A stretch of 64,000 nt of DNA from SIG603 sp044432645 (GTDB lineage: Bacteria; Bacillota; Clostridia; Oscillospirales; Acutalibacteraceae): NCBI GenBank assembly GCA_044432645.1, contig JAWXUM010000007.1, positions 7,986-71,985 of the forward strand, read 5' to 3'. This document shows, in pieces, positions 25,609-34,469 of this stretch. Both the position numbers and the translations under genes were made by a program. The notes beneath the pieces were generated by a model that did not search any database, was not told the DNA's origin, and saw only the letters and a program-made list of their open reading frames with translations. The stretch's first letter is position 1, and each line of letters opens with the position of its first letter.

Positions 25609-26526
25609 ATGGGATTTTTTGACAAGATTAAAAGTAGTCTAAAAAAGACTAGAGATAATATTAGCAATCAAATTAATGTAATGCTTAACAGCTTTACAAA
25701 AATTGATGACGAGCTTTTCGAGGAGCTTGAAGAGCTTTTAATCATGGGTGACGTTGGAATGCAAACTGCCGAAAAAATTTGCACAGGTCTTAGAAAAAAG
25801 GTTAAAGAAAGAGGCATCACCGACCCTAGTTTAATCATGGGGCTACTTGAAGAAAGTGTTGAAGAAATTGTATCAGGTGGTGGGGAGCTTAACCTTGAAA
25901 CTAAACCAACGGTTATACTTGTTATAGGTGTTAATGGTGTTGGCAAGACCACTGCAATAGGCAAAATGTCTGCAATGCTTAAAAAGCAAGGTAAATCTGT
26001 CATTTTAGGAGCGGCGGACACTTTCCGTGCGGCAGCTATTGAGCAACTTGAAGTTTGGAGTGAAAGAGCAGATGTTCCAATGGTTAAACACAGTGAGGGT
26101 GCAGACCCAGCTGCAGTTGTTTTTGATACTCTAAAAGCTGCAAAAGCAAGAAACTGCGATGTTGTAATCTGCGACACAGCTGGCAGACTTCACAATAAAA
26201 AACATTTAATGGAAGAACTAGCGAAAATTTCAAGAACCGTAGACAAGGTTTTACCAGAAAGTGCAAGGGAAGTTTTGCTTGTTTTAGACGCTACAACAGG
26301 TCAAAATGGTGTAAACCAAGCAAGAGAATTTGCACAGGCAGCTGGAATAACTGGCATTATTTTAACAAAACTTGACGGCACTGCAAAAGGTGGTGTTGTG
26401 CTTGCAATTAAAGAAGAACTTGGTTTACCAGTTAAATTTATAGGTGTAGGCGAACAAATTGACGACCTACAACCATTCAACCCAAAAGATTTTGCACAAG
26501 CATTGTTTGTAAGAAATGATAAATAA
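25609..26526 (+). CDS. ftsY: Signal recognition particle receptor FtsY
   Basis: FtsY is the SRP-GTPase that delivers ribosome-nascent chains to the membrane. The NG domain shows GVNGVGKTTAIGKMS, DTFRAAAIEQL, DTAGRLHNKKHLM and TKLDGTAKGGV. 305 residues with a short N-terminus lacking the acidic A domain, usual in Firmicutes. It ends the smc-ftsY pair. Confidence 0.97.
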   Translation: MGFFDKIKSSLKKTRDNISNQINVMLNSFTKIDDELFEELEELLIMGDVGMQTAEKICTGLRKKVKERGITDPSLIMGLLEESVEEIVSGGGELNLETKPTVILVIGVNGVGKTTAIGKMSAMLKKQGKSVILGAADTFRAAAIEQLEVWSERADVPMVKHSEGADPAAVVFDTLKAAKARNCDVVICDTAGRLHNKKHLMEELAKISRTVDKVLPESAREVLLVLDATTGQNGVNQAREFAQAAGITGIILTKLDGTAKGGVVLAIKEELGLPVKFIGVGEQIDDLQPFNPKDFAQALFVRNDK

Positions 26527-26572
26527 GTAACGAACAATGCAATTTTATACAAAAATTTAAAACAAATAGCAG

Positions 26573-26593
26573 GGAACGACCATTGGTCGTTCC
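26573..26593. repeat. Palindromic GGAACGACC element after ftsY
   Basis: GGAACGACCA and TGGTCGTTCC face each other around one base. A few T follow on the plus strand, so it may end ftsY transcription. The AGGGAACGA core recurs at 52061-52068, and related palindromes lie at 29228, 56701 and 63907. The 26527-26795 stretch otherwise holds no gene. Confidence 0.6.
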
Positions 26594-26795
26594 GTTTGTT
26601 ATATTGTATGTACGTTTGCATAGCGAACAAAGGATTTCCCAAATTTAATTTATTGATTTTTTATAAATATAATGATATAATACTTTAAAGTGTTAAAAAC
26701 ATCGTGATACAGATAATCCAAATTTCACAAATGTAAGGTCACGGCTTGAGATGACCGTTATGATATTACAAAAAATAAATTACAAGGAGAAAAAT

Positions 26796-28580
26796 ATGGC
26801 TATTGAATTACTTATGGGCAATGTTGCTATTGGCTTAGGTGCTATTAGGGCTGGCGTTGGTGTTGTAACTGGTTACCCTGGAACCCCGTCAACCGAAGTT
26901 TTGGAAACCATTGCCAAAAATAACGACGGAAATATTTATGTAGAGTGGTCTGTCAACGAAAAATCTGCTATGGAGGTTGCCGCTGGTGCTTGTTACTCTG
27001 GCAAAAGAACTTTGGTAACAATGAAACAGGTTGGTTTAAACGTTGCCTCTGACCCACTTATGAATTTGTCTTACATAGGCGTAAAAGGTGGTTTGGTTGT
27101 GCTTGTTGCTGACGACCCAGGCCCTATTTCATCACAAACCGAGCAAGACACTAGAAGTTATGGAATGTACTCAAAACTTCCTGTTTTTGACCCATCTACT
27201 CCTGAAGAAGCTTATTTAATGATGGCTGATGCCTTTGATTATAGCGAAAAATATAATACACCAGTTATTTTTCGACCAGTCACAAGGCTATGTCACGCTT
27301 GCAGTGCTGTTGATTTAAAACCTCAAATTCAAAAACCTAGTGACACTACTTTTGAAAAAAATCCACGTTTTGTAATTTTCCCAAAACTTGCATATAATTC
27401 ACACCTTAATATAGAAAAAAGAAACCCAATTATTGGCGATGATTTTTCTTCTTACAAATACAACATAGCTAGTGGCAAAGGCGAAAAGGCGATAGTAACT
27501 GGCTCTGTTAGCTACAGTTATGTTAAAGAATTTTTAGACGAAGATGTAAAGCTTTTAAAAATTGCCACCCCTTTCCCTTTTCCAGAGAAACTTGCACTTG
27601 AATTTTTAGACACTGTTAAGGAAGTTTTAGTTATCGAAGAACTAGACCCAGTTTTGGAAAGAGCTTTAATTCATTTAGCTGGCAAAGAAAAGCTTAGTGT
27701 AAAGATTAAAGGTAAACTAACTGGTGATGTTCAAACTGCTGGCGAAAATTCACCTGAATCTGTAAATGCTGTTTTAAATAAATTTTTAGGCTTAAATAAC
27801 ACTATTGACTTTGACAGTGCAGACGATATACCTCTGCCAATTAGACCACCAGTTTTATGTGCTGGTTGCCCTCACAGAGCGTCTTTTTACGCTGTAAAAC
27901 AAGCTATGAAAGGTAAAAGAGCTGTTTATTGTGGCGATATTGGCTGTTACACTCTTGGAAATGCAATGCCACTTGACATGGTTGACACTTGCCTTTGCAT
28001 GGGTGCTGGTATCACTATTGCACAGGGTATTAAACACAGCGACAAAGATATTAAAGCCTTTTCATTTATTGGCGACTCAACTTTTTTTGCAGCTGGCATT
28101 ACTGGAATTGTCAACGCTATTTACAATGGTGCCGACATAACTGTTGTAATTTTAGATAACTCCACAACTGCTATGACAGGTCACCAACCTCACCCAGGAA
28201 CTGGTATAACAATGATGGGTGACATTGCCCAAAAAATGAGCATTGAAAAAGTTCTTGAAGGCTTAGGCGTACCTTACATTAGAACGGTTGACCCGCTAAA
28301 TTTAAGCGAGGCTATTGAAGTTGCAAAAGAAGCATCTAATCAAAAAGGTGTTTCGGCTATCATTTATCGTTCACCATGTATTGCAGTTGTAAAAGGTAAT
28401 AAAAAAACCAGCAAAATCACCGACAAATGCGTGTCTTGCGGGAAATGTATTAAAGAAATCGGTTGCCCAGCAATTATGCGTGAGGGCAAAAAAGTTTATA
28501 TAAACCAAACTCTTTGCACTAACTGCAAGCTTTGTCACAAAGTTTGTCCGTTTGATGCTATAAAGGAGGTAAACTCATGA
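26796..28580 (+). CDS. iorA: Indolepyruvate:ferredoxin oxidoreductase, alpha subunit
   Basis: IorA carries thiamine diphosphate and two [4Fe-4S] clusters. With IorB it oxidatively decarboxylates aryl-pyruvates to aryl-acetyl-CoA, reducing ferredoxin. Visible are VTGYPGTPSTEVLE at the N-terminus, the ThDP region GDIGCYTLG with GDSTFFAAGITG, and C-terminal cluster motifs CVSCGKCIKEIGCP and CTNCKLCHKVCP. The chosen ATG has AAGGAG upstream. A longer frame from 26751 lacks one. 594 residues. The stop overlaps iorB by four bases. Confidence 0.96.
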   Translation: MAIELLMGNVAIGLGAIRAGVGVVTGYPGTPSTEVLETIAKNNDGNIYVEWSVNEKSAMEVAAGACYSGKRTLVTMKQVGLNVASDPLMNLSYIGVKGGLVVLVADDPGPISSQTEQDTRSYGMYSKLPVFDPSTPEEAYLMMADAFDYSEKYNTPVIFRPVTRLCHACSAVDLKPQIQKPSDTTFEKNPRFVIFPKLAYNSHLNIEKRNPIIGDDFSSYKYNIASGKGEKAIVTGSVSYSYVKEFLDEDVKLLKIATPFPFPEKLALEFLDTVKEVLVIEELDPVLERALIHLAGKEKLSVKIKGKLTGDVQTAGENSPESVNAVLNKFLGLNNTIDFDSADDIPLPIRPPVLCAGCPHRASFYAVKQAMKGKRAVYCGDIGCYTLGNAMPLDMVDTCLCMGAGITIAQGIKHSDKDIKAFSFIGDSTFFAAGITGIVNAIYNGADITVVILDNSTTAMTGHQPHPGTGITMMGDIAQKMSIEKVLEGLGVPYIRTVDPLNLSEAIEVAKEASNQKGVSAIIYRSPCIAVVKGNKKTSKITDKCVSCGKCIKEIGCPAIMREGKKVYINQTLCTNCKLCHKVCPFDAIKEVNS

Positions 28581-29146
28581 AATTAAACATTTTACTTGCT
28601 GGTGTTGGTGGCCAAGGTACGGTTTTAGCATCTAAAATTCTTGCAGCTTGTGCTATTAATAAAGGTGTTTTTGCAAGAACAGCAGAAACTATTGGCATGG
28701 CACAGCGTGGTGGCTCTGTTGTTAGCCATGTTAGAATTGGAAAAAATATTGCCTCTCCCCTAATTCCAAAAGGCAAAGCTGATTTAATAATTGCGTTAGA
28801 ACCAGCTGAAGCTGTTAGAGTTTTGCCATACCTTAAAAAAGGTGGCAATTTGGTGGTAAATGCGAACGCTATTAAACCAGTTACCGATGTTTCAGCAAAA
28901 GTGCCGTATATAGGCGAAGATATGCTTGAGTACCTTAGAAATCATGTTGAAAATTTATATATAATTGACGGCGATAAACACTGCGAAGATTTAGGTTCTA
29001 CCAAAATTTTAAATCTTGTTCTTTTGGGAATTTCGGCCAAAAATGATGTTTTAGGATTTAGTACTGAAGATTTACTTGAAGTAGTAGACCAAAAAATTCC
29101 AGAAAAATTTAAGGAACTTAATAAAAAAGCTTTGCTAATAGGGTGA
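28577..29146 (+). CDS. iorB: Indolepyruvate:ferredoxin oxidoreductase, beta subunit
   Basis: The small subunit of the IOR complex, belonging to the gamma domain of the 2-oxoacid:ferredoxin oxidoreductase family. The N-terminal GVGGQGTVLASKIL and RTAETIGMAQRGGSVVSHVR stretches are diagnostic. 189 residues. AAAGGAGG lies inside the end of iorA, so translation is coupled. It indicates aromatic amino-acid fermentation in a strict anaerobe. Confidence 0.95.
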   Translation: MKLNILLAGVGGQGTVLASKILAACAINKGVFARTAETIGMAQRGGSVVSHVRIGKNIASPLIPKGKADLIIALEPAEAVRVLPYLKKGGNLVVNANAIKPVTDVSAKVPYIGEDMLEYLRNHVENLYIIDGDKHCEDLGSTKILNLVLLGISAKNDVLGFSTEDLLEVVDQKIPEKFKELNKKALLIG

Positions 29147-29227
29147 TAAGTAAGTTACTCATTATGCATAAGCAGGTGAATTGCACCTAATATACGTGGC
29201 ACATTCGATATAAACGTGTTGATTAGC

Positions 29228-29247
29228 GTAGGGGCGTTGTTCCCTAC
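29228..29247. repeat. GTAGGGG...CCCTAC palindrome
   Basis: GTAGGG and CCCTAC arms enclose GCGTTGTT, followed by AAAAAATTA. It is one copy of the dispersed small palindrome family. It lies in the 130-base gap between iorB and the amylase gene, which holds nothing else I recognise. Confidence 0.5.
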
Positions 29248-29276
29248 AAAAAATTATATTATGAAAGAGGCTAATT

Positions 29277-30578
29277 ATGTGGGCTTTTGAAAGTTGTTTT
29301 TACCAAATTTACCCTTTAGGTCTTTGTGATGCACCCAACGAAAATGATGGAATTTACGTTAATCGTTTGGGTAAAATCGAGAAATTTATCCCTCATTTAA
29401 CAAAACTTGGCATAAACGCAGTTTATTTTTCACCACTTTTTCAGTCAGATAATCACGGATACGACACTAGAGATTATGCTAATATTGACTGTAGGCTTGG
29501 AAATAACGAGGATTTTAAAGATTTATGTGTTAAATTTCATCAAAATGATATAAAAATTGTCCTAGACGGTGTTTTCAACCATGTAGGACGTGGGTTTTGG
29601 GCGTTTCAAGATGTTCTAAAAAACAGAGAAAACTCAGCCTACAGATACTGGTTTAACATCAGTTTTGATGGCAACAGCTGTTATAATGACGGTCTTTGGT
29701 ACGAGGGTTGGGAAGGCCACTATGAGCTTGTCAAGCTGAACCTTGAAAATCCAGAAGTTATCGACCATTTGCTTTATAACGTTGGCAAATGGATTGAAGA
29801 TTTTGACATTGACGGACTTCGTTTGGACGTAGCTTACATGATAAACGAGCATTTTCTCTATAGACTTCGTGAGTTTTGCAACAGTAAAAAACAAGATTTT
29901 TTCATAGTTGGTGAATGTATTCACGGTGATTATAACAGGCTTTTAAAGTACATGGACTCCGTTACAAATTACGAGTGCTACAAAGGTTTGCACTCTAGCA
30001 TGAACAGCATGAACATGTTTGAGATTGCGCATTCTTTAGGCAGACAATTCGGCAGTGAGCAGTGGTGCTTGTACAAAGGCACCCACCTTATGAGTTTTGT
30101 CGATAACCATGATGTTTCTAGGGTATATTCTGTTTTAAATGACAAAGCGCAAATTAAAGCGATTTACGCTATGCTTTTTGCAATGCCTGGTATTCCTTGC
30201 ATTTATTACGGCAGTGAATGGGGTCAAACGGGTGAAAAATCTCATGGAGATAATGCACTAAGACCAAGTACCGACCCTGTTTGGAACGAACTTACAGACT
30301 ATATTGCTAAGCTTATAGAAATAAAAAAAGCAAGTAAAGCGTTAAATTACGGCGATTATTTCAACTTGCAAATTCAAAATAAATATTTAGTTTTAGAAAG
30401 AAAATGTAGTGACGAGCGTGTAATTGCCCTAATTAATGCTAGCGAAGAAGAACACCAAGCACATTTTAACGCAAATTGTGGAAGAGGTACAGATTTATTC
30501 ACTGGCGACTGGTATGATTTTGGTGGTGGTAGCAAAATAGAGCAGTATTCAGTTAAATTTATTAAGACGGAATATTGA
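29277..30578 (+). CDS. Alpha-amylase family glycoside hydrolase (GH13)
   Basis: An intracellular GH13 enzyme (no signal peptide, 433 residues). The four conserved regions are DGVFNHVGR, GLRLDVAYM (nucleophile Asp184), VGECIHG (acid/base Glu213) and FVDNHDV (Asp279). There is no N-terminal starch-binding domain of the neopullulanase type. It probably degrades maltodextrins or the glycogen made by the glg genes at 44-50 kb. Exact specificity is open. GAGG lies about eight bases before the ATG. Confidence 0.9.
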   Translation: MWAFESCFYQIYPLGLCDAPNENDGIYVNRLGKIEKFIPHLTKLGINAVYFSPLFQSDNHGYDTRDYANIDCRLGNNEDFKDLCVKFHQNDIKIVLDGVFNHVGRGFWAFQDVLKNRENSAYRYWFNISFDGNSCYNDGLWYEGWEGHYELVKLNLENPEVIDHLLYNVGKWIEDFDIDGLRLDVAYMINEHFLYRLREFCNSKKQDFFIVGECIHGDYNRLLKYMDSVTNYECYKGLHSSMNSMNMFEIAHSLGRQFGSEQWCLYKGTHLMSFVDNHDVSRVYSVLNDKAQIKAIYAMLFAMPGIPCIYYGSEWGQTGEKSHGDNALRPSTDPVWNELTDYIAKLIEIKKASKALNYGDYFNLQIQNKYLVLERKCSDERVIALINASEEEHQAHFNANCGRGTDLFTGDWYDFGGGSKIEQYSVKFIKTEY

Positions 30579-30638
30579 CAAAAAATCCAAATGTTAATGA
30601 GCTACCATTGGTTATTTTGAAATTTTCGTACCAACAAA

Positions 30639-30665
30639 AGTGGTGTGCATACAACGCACACCACT
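30639..30665. repeat. Perfect 10-bp hairpin AGTGGTGTGC/GCACACCACT
   Basis: A 10-bp stem with a 7-base loop, not followed by a T-run in either direction. It precedes the bidirectional terminator by nine bases. It could stabilise the 3' end of the amylase message. Confidence 0.6.
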
Positions 30666-30673
30666 AACATAGA

Positions 30674-30707
30674 AAAACTTGTGATAAAACAAATTATCAC
30701 AAGTTTT
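30674..30707. terminator. Bidirectional terminator between the amylase gene and rny
   Basis: A 14-bp stem, AAAACTTGTGATAA (30674-30687) with its complement (30694-30707), has T-runs on both strands. It serves the plus-strand amylase gene and minus-strand rny, which converge here. Confidence 0.88.
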
Positions 30708-30715
30708 TTGTTTAA

Positions 30716-32266
30716 TTATTTAGCAAAATCAACTGCACGGCTTTCTCTAATCATGTTAACTTTAACTTGACCTGGATAGCTCATATCGTTTTCGATTTTT
30801 GTACAAATTTCTCTAGCAAGTAGAGTCATTTTTTCGTCATTAATAATTTCAGGTTTAACCAAAACTCTAATTTCACGACCAGCTTGAATTGCGTAACATC
30901 TGTCAACACCGTTGAAAGAAGATGTAATTTCTTCTAGTGTTTCAAGACGTTTAATATAATTTTCTAAATTTTCACGTCTAGCGCCTGGTCTTGCAGCAGA
31001 TATAGCATCGGCAGCTTGAACCAAACAAGCGATAATTGTTTTAGCCTCTACGTCACCATGGTGAGCAGCAATAGCATGAACAACAGCTTCGCTTTCTTTG
31101 TACTTTTTAGCAACATCAACACCGATTTCAACGTGTGAACCCTCGATTTCGTGGTCTAACGCTTTACCAATGTCATGAAGTAAACCAGCACGTCTTGCAA
31201 TAGTAGGGTCAAGTCCTAGCTCAGAAGCCATCATACCAGCTAAGTAAGCAACTTCTAGTGAGTGGTTAAGAACATTTTGTCCAAAACTTGTACGGTAACG
31301 CAAACGACCAAGAATTTTAACAAGTTCATGGTTAATTCCGTTTACTCCAGCTGAAATAACAGCACGCTCACCCTCGGCTTTCATAGTAGCCTCAACCTCA
31401 CGTTTTGCTTTTTCAACAGTTTCTTCAATTCTACTTGGGTGAATTCTACCATCAGTAATAAGTCTTTCTAGTGCAATTCTAGCAATTTCACGTCTAACAG
31501 GTTCGAAACTTGATAGAGTGATAGCCTCTGGCGTGTCATCGATAATTAAATCAACACCAGTAAGTGTTTCAAGGGTGCGAATATTACGACCCTCTCTACC
31601 TATAATACGACCTTTCATTTCGTCGTTAGGTAGTGGAACAACGCTAATTACGGACTCTGTAACGTGGTCAGATGCACATCTTTGAATAGCCAAAGATATA
31701 ATTTCTCGACCCATTTTGTCACATTCATCTTTCATTGTTTGTTCGTATTCCATGATTTTTACAGCTTTTTCATGGTCTAATTGACCGTCAAGCTTTTCAA
31801 GCAAATATGATTTTGCTTGAGTAATAGTGAAAGAAGAAATTTTTTCTAAAACTTCCATTTGGCTTTTCTTTAAGCTATCTGCCTCTTTTACAAGTTCGTC
31901 AGCTTTTTTGTTTTTTTGGTCAATAGACTTTTCTTTAGCCTCTGCTTGGTCATGTTTTTTGTCAAGATTTTCTTCTTTTTGTTGAATACGTCTTTCTTGC
32001 CTTTGAATTTCTTTACGTCTATCGTTAAGATCTTTTTCGGTTTCAGATCGGAATTTCAAAACTTCGTCTTTACCTTCAAGTAAAACTTCTTTTTTCTTAG
32101 CTTGAGCAAGAGTTTGCGCATCTTTTTTTATACGTTCAGCCTCTACTTCAGCAGAAGTAATACTAGCTTCAGCAATCTTTTTACGGTAAGTAATACCAGC
32201 ATAAAAAGCAGCTACAGCGACGAGAATAACAACAACAGCAACAATTATGATTTGTATTGGACCCAT
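30716..32266 (-). CDS. rny: Ribonuclease Y
   Basis: RNase Y is the membrane-bound endoribonuclease that starts mRNA decay in Firmicutes. It shows an N-terminal membrane helix (about 2-24), a long coiled coil (about 30-190), a KH domain with GRIIGREGRNIRTLE, and an HD domain with LLHDIGKALDHE. The ATG at 32266 has AGGAGG at five-base spacing. The longer frame begins with a GTG inside that site. About 516 residues. Confidence 0.97.
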   Translation of the reverse strand: MGPIQIIIVAVVVILVAVAAFYAGITYRKKIAEASITSAEVEAERIKKDAQTLAQAKKKEVLLEGKDEVLKFRSETEKDLNDRRKEIQRQERRIQQKEENLDKKHDQAEAKEKSIDQKNKKADELVKEADSLKKSQMEVLEKISSFTITQAKSYLLEKLDGQLDHEKAVKIMEYEQTMKDECDKMGREIISLAIQRCASDHVTESVISVVPLPNDEMKGRIIGREGRNIRTLETLTGVDLIIDDTPEAITLSSFEPVRREIARIALERLITDGRIHPSRIEETVEKAKREVEATMKAEGERAVISAGVNGINHELVKILGRLRYRTSFGQNVLNHSLEVAYLAGMMASELGLDPTIARRAGLLHDIGKALDHEIEGSHVEIGVDVAKKYKESEAVVHAIAAHHGDVEAKTIIACLVQAADAISAARPGARRENLENYIKRLETLEEITSSFNGVDRCYAIQAGREIRVLVKPEIINDEKMTLLAREICTKIENDMSYPGQVKVNMIRESRAVDFAK

Positions 32267-32373
32267 AGGCACCTCCTTTTTCTAATTTTTTTCATTTTTT
32301 AGAATTTAAATTATTTTATTTGGAAAATTTCCAATATGTATTAAAAGCGCATACTTTCAATTACAGTATTATA

Positions 32374-32403
32374 ATTGTAAATCTTTTATACCCTTTTTGT
32401 CAA
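32374..32403 (-). promoter_or_regulatory. Candidate rny promoter
   Basis: On the minus strand TTGACA (32403-32398), an 18-base spacer and TACAAT (32379-32374). The leader would be about 100 bases. The 32273-32583 gap also holds a TATAAT at 32551-32556, a likely -10 for the divergent flavoprotein gene. Nothing else is evident there. Confidence 0.55.
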
Positions 32404-32583
32404 GGTAAATGTGAATAAATGTTTATTAAAATGCCAAATTTATTATTATTTTTTCGTAAATTGTGTAAATTTTGTAAAAAATTGTAAGTTTTTACATATA
32501 AAATTAAAAATATTTTTTATAAATCTATTTATTTTATTTCAAATTTAGCTTATAATTATAGAAAAGATTTTAGGAGTGATTTT

Positions 32584-33204
32584 ATGAAAGTTTTAATACT
32601 TAATGGTAGTAGTCATTTAAAAGGTTGTACTTACACAGCGCTTGAAGAAATTGGTAAAACTCTAAACGAAAATGGTGTAGAATATGAGATTTTTCAAATA
32701 GGTTCTAAAACTATAAGGGACTGCATAGCATGTGGAAAATGTAGTGGTAATGGCTGTATTTTTAGTGACGACCTTGTTAACGAATTTTGTAAAAAAGCCA
32801 AAGAAGCTGATGCTTTTGTTTTTGGCACACCTGTTTACTATGCCCACCCAAGTGGTAGAATTCTTTCTTTTTTAGATAGATGTTTTTACAGCAGTAAAAG
32901 TGCGTTTGAGTTTAAACCAGGCTGTGCAATAGCTAGTGCTAGGCGAGCAGGTACAGTAGCTTCGTTTGATGTTTTAAACAAATACTTCACCATTTGTTCA
33001 ATGCCTGTTGTTTCAGCGAATTATTGGAACAATGTCCACGGTAGCAACAGTGATGAAGTTGTTAAAGATTTGGAAGGCATGCAAATTATGCGTAATTTAG
33101 GCACTAATATGTCATGGCTATTAAAATGTATAGACTGTGGTAAAAACGCTGGAATTGACACACCTAAAACGGAGTCAACATACAGAACCAATTTTATTAG
33201 ATAA
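32584..33204 (+). CDS. Flavodoxin-like NAD(P)H-dependent oxidoreductase (iron-sulfur flavoprotein type)
   Basis: A flavodoxin-fold FMN reductase. The FMN phosphate loop is LNGSSHLKGCT at the N-terminus. The Cys motif CIACGKCSGNGC (about residues 48-59) could bind a [4Fe-4S] cluster as in the Isf family. The flavin-contact segment GTPVYYAHPSGRILSFLDR is typical. 206 residues. The substrate is unknown. The VanY-like gene begins 18 bases downstream and may share its transcript. Confidence 0.82.
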   Translation: MKVLILNGSSHLKGCTYTALEEIGKTLNENGVEYEIFQIGSKTIRDCIACGKCSGNGCIFSDDLVNEFCKKAKEADAFVFGTPVYYAHPSGRILSFLDRCFYSSKSAFEFKPGCAIASARRAGTVASFDVLNKYFTICSMPVVSANYWNNVHGSNSDEVVKDLEGMQIMRNLGTNMSWLLKCIDCGKNAGIDTPKTESTYRTNFIR

Positions 33205-33222
33205 ACCCAAAGGAGCTACAAG

Positions 33223-34023
33223 GTGAAAAAAGGCAATAACTTTGCACCTCATTTTAAAAACTACGGAAAAATAAAGCAAATTAATCGAAATGAGTCTAAC
33301 ACTAAATTAAAAATTCTTCATTTTTTAGAAATAGCTTTAGGTATTTTAACGACTGCTGCAATATTTTTTGGACTATACGTAACTTACTTAAAATTTATTG
33401 TTCCTACTAGTACCACAACTGAAACCATTTATATAGAAGAAAAAGCTGAAACAAATCAAACTGAAGTTTTAGAAGAAACTGATTTTCTATTTATTGTAAA
33501 CGAAGAAAATCCTCTTGACGAAGATTACATGTTTGAGCTTGTTGAAACACAGTCTATTTATGTAAGCACTGAAATAAGCACTGCACTTAACCAAATGTGC
33601 AGTGCTGCTAGTGATAGTGGTTATACACTTGTGTTTAGCGCTGGCTACGTCAGCCCTGAAGATCAAGATGTTTTATATGAAGAAAAAGTGCTTGAGCTTA
33701 TAAACGACGGATACACAAGCATTATGGCTAAATTCAAAGCAAGTTTCTACGCACCTAAAGCGTATGAAGCTGAAAATCAAACTGGCTTTTGTGTGACTAT
33801 TGACGCTGATAAAGATAATTTTTCAAATACTGATGTTTATTCGTGGTTAGTGCAAAACGCTGCCGAGTATGGCTTTGTTTTTAGGTATCCAGACGGTAAA
33901 AGTGACACAACCTTACACGAAGACGATTTAAGAGTTTTAAGATTTGTCGGCGTAAACGAAGCAATTACCATGAGGCAATTGTCAATGTGCTTGGAAGAAT
34001 ATATAGAATATTTAAAAAATTAA
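33223..34023 (+). CDS. VanY-like (D-Ala-D-Ala carboxypeptidase fold) protein lacking zinc ligands
   Basis: A 266-residue protein starting at GTG after AAGGAG. Residues 35-60 form a membrane anchor. The extracytoplasmic part aligns with VanY carboxypeptidases: VFSAGYVSPEDQ for the usual SGYRS..Q, ENQTGFCVTI for SEHxTGxAxDI, WLVQNAAEYGFVFRYPDGK, then LRVLRFVG for the usual ExWHxRYVG. The ligand His and Asp of SxHxxGxAxD read Asn and Thr, and the WH pair reads Arg-Val. The fold is probably kept but peptidase activity should be lost. The family call is from visible motifs, without a profile search. Confidence 0.72.
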   Translation: MKKGNNFAPHFKNYGKIKQINRNESNTKLKILHFLEIALGILTTAAIFFGLYVTYLKFIVPTSTTTETIYIEEKAETNQTEVLEETDFLFIVNEENPLDEDYMFELVETQSIYVSTEISTALNQMCSAASDSGYTLVFSAGYVSPEDQDVLYEEKVLELINDGYTSIMAKFKASFYAPKAYEAENQTGFCVTIDADKDNFSNTDVYSWLVQNAAEYGFVFRYPDGKSDTTLHEDDLRVLRFVGVNEAITMRQLSMCLEEYIEYLKN

Positions 34024-34132
34024 AAATAATTCAAAAAGTACTTGCTTTTTTAAGAATAACGTGGTAAAATAACCATTGTTAATTGTGTAATTGCGCAATT
34101 AGTTAGTTAAATCGAAAGAGGTGACATAGATT

Positions 34133-34333
34133 ATGAAAGCTAACCTACATCCAAATTATGAAAAAACTACTGTTACATGTGCTTGCGGAAATGTTATCGA
34201 AACAGCTTCTACAAAAAAAGATATTAAAGTGGAGATTTGTTCAAAATGCCATCCTTTCTTTACAGGTAAACAAAAGCTTATCGATGCAAGTGGTCGTATA
34301 GATATTTTCCAAAAACGTTACGGTAAAAAATAA
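34133..34333 (+). CDS. rpmE: 50S ribosomal protein L31 (zinc-binding type)
   Basis: A 66-residue L31 with the four cysteines of the zinc form: CACG near residue 21 and CSKC before HPFFTGKQK. AGAGGTG ribosome binding site. Monocistronic, ending in its own terminator. Confidence 0.95.
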   Translation: MKANLHPNYEKTTVTCACGNVIETASTKKDIKVEICSKCHPFFTGKQKLIDASGRIDIFQKRYGKK

Positions 34334-34360
34334 TTTTTTAAAAAGTAGATTTACAAACAA

Positions 34361-34391
34361 AGGCGATGCATTTTGCATCGCCTATTTTGTT
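34361..34391 (+). terminator. Terminator of rpmE
   Basis: AGGCGATGCA (34361-34370) pairs with TGCATCGCCT (34374-34383), a perfect 10-bp stem, followed by ATTTTGTTTT. Confidence 0.85.
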
Positions 34392-34425
34392 TTATAAAGG
34401 TATTTTAAAGAAATATTGGATAAAA

Positions 34426-34459
34426 ATCGCCCCTAAGAATTTTCATTCTTAGGGGCGAT
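34426..34459 (-). terminator. Terminator of the surface protein gene
   Basis: A perfect 15-bp stem, ATCGCCCCTAAGAAT (34426-34440) with its complement (34445-34459), lies 11 bases past the stop codon. It is followed on the minus strand by TTTTTA. The arm carries a CGCCCCTA core like the dispersed palindromes. Confidence 0.85.
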
Positions 34460-34469
34460 AGTTTGTATT

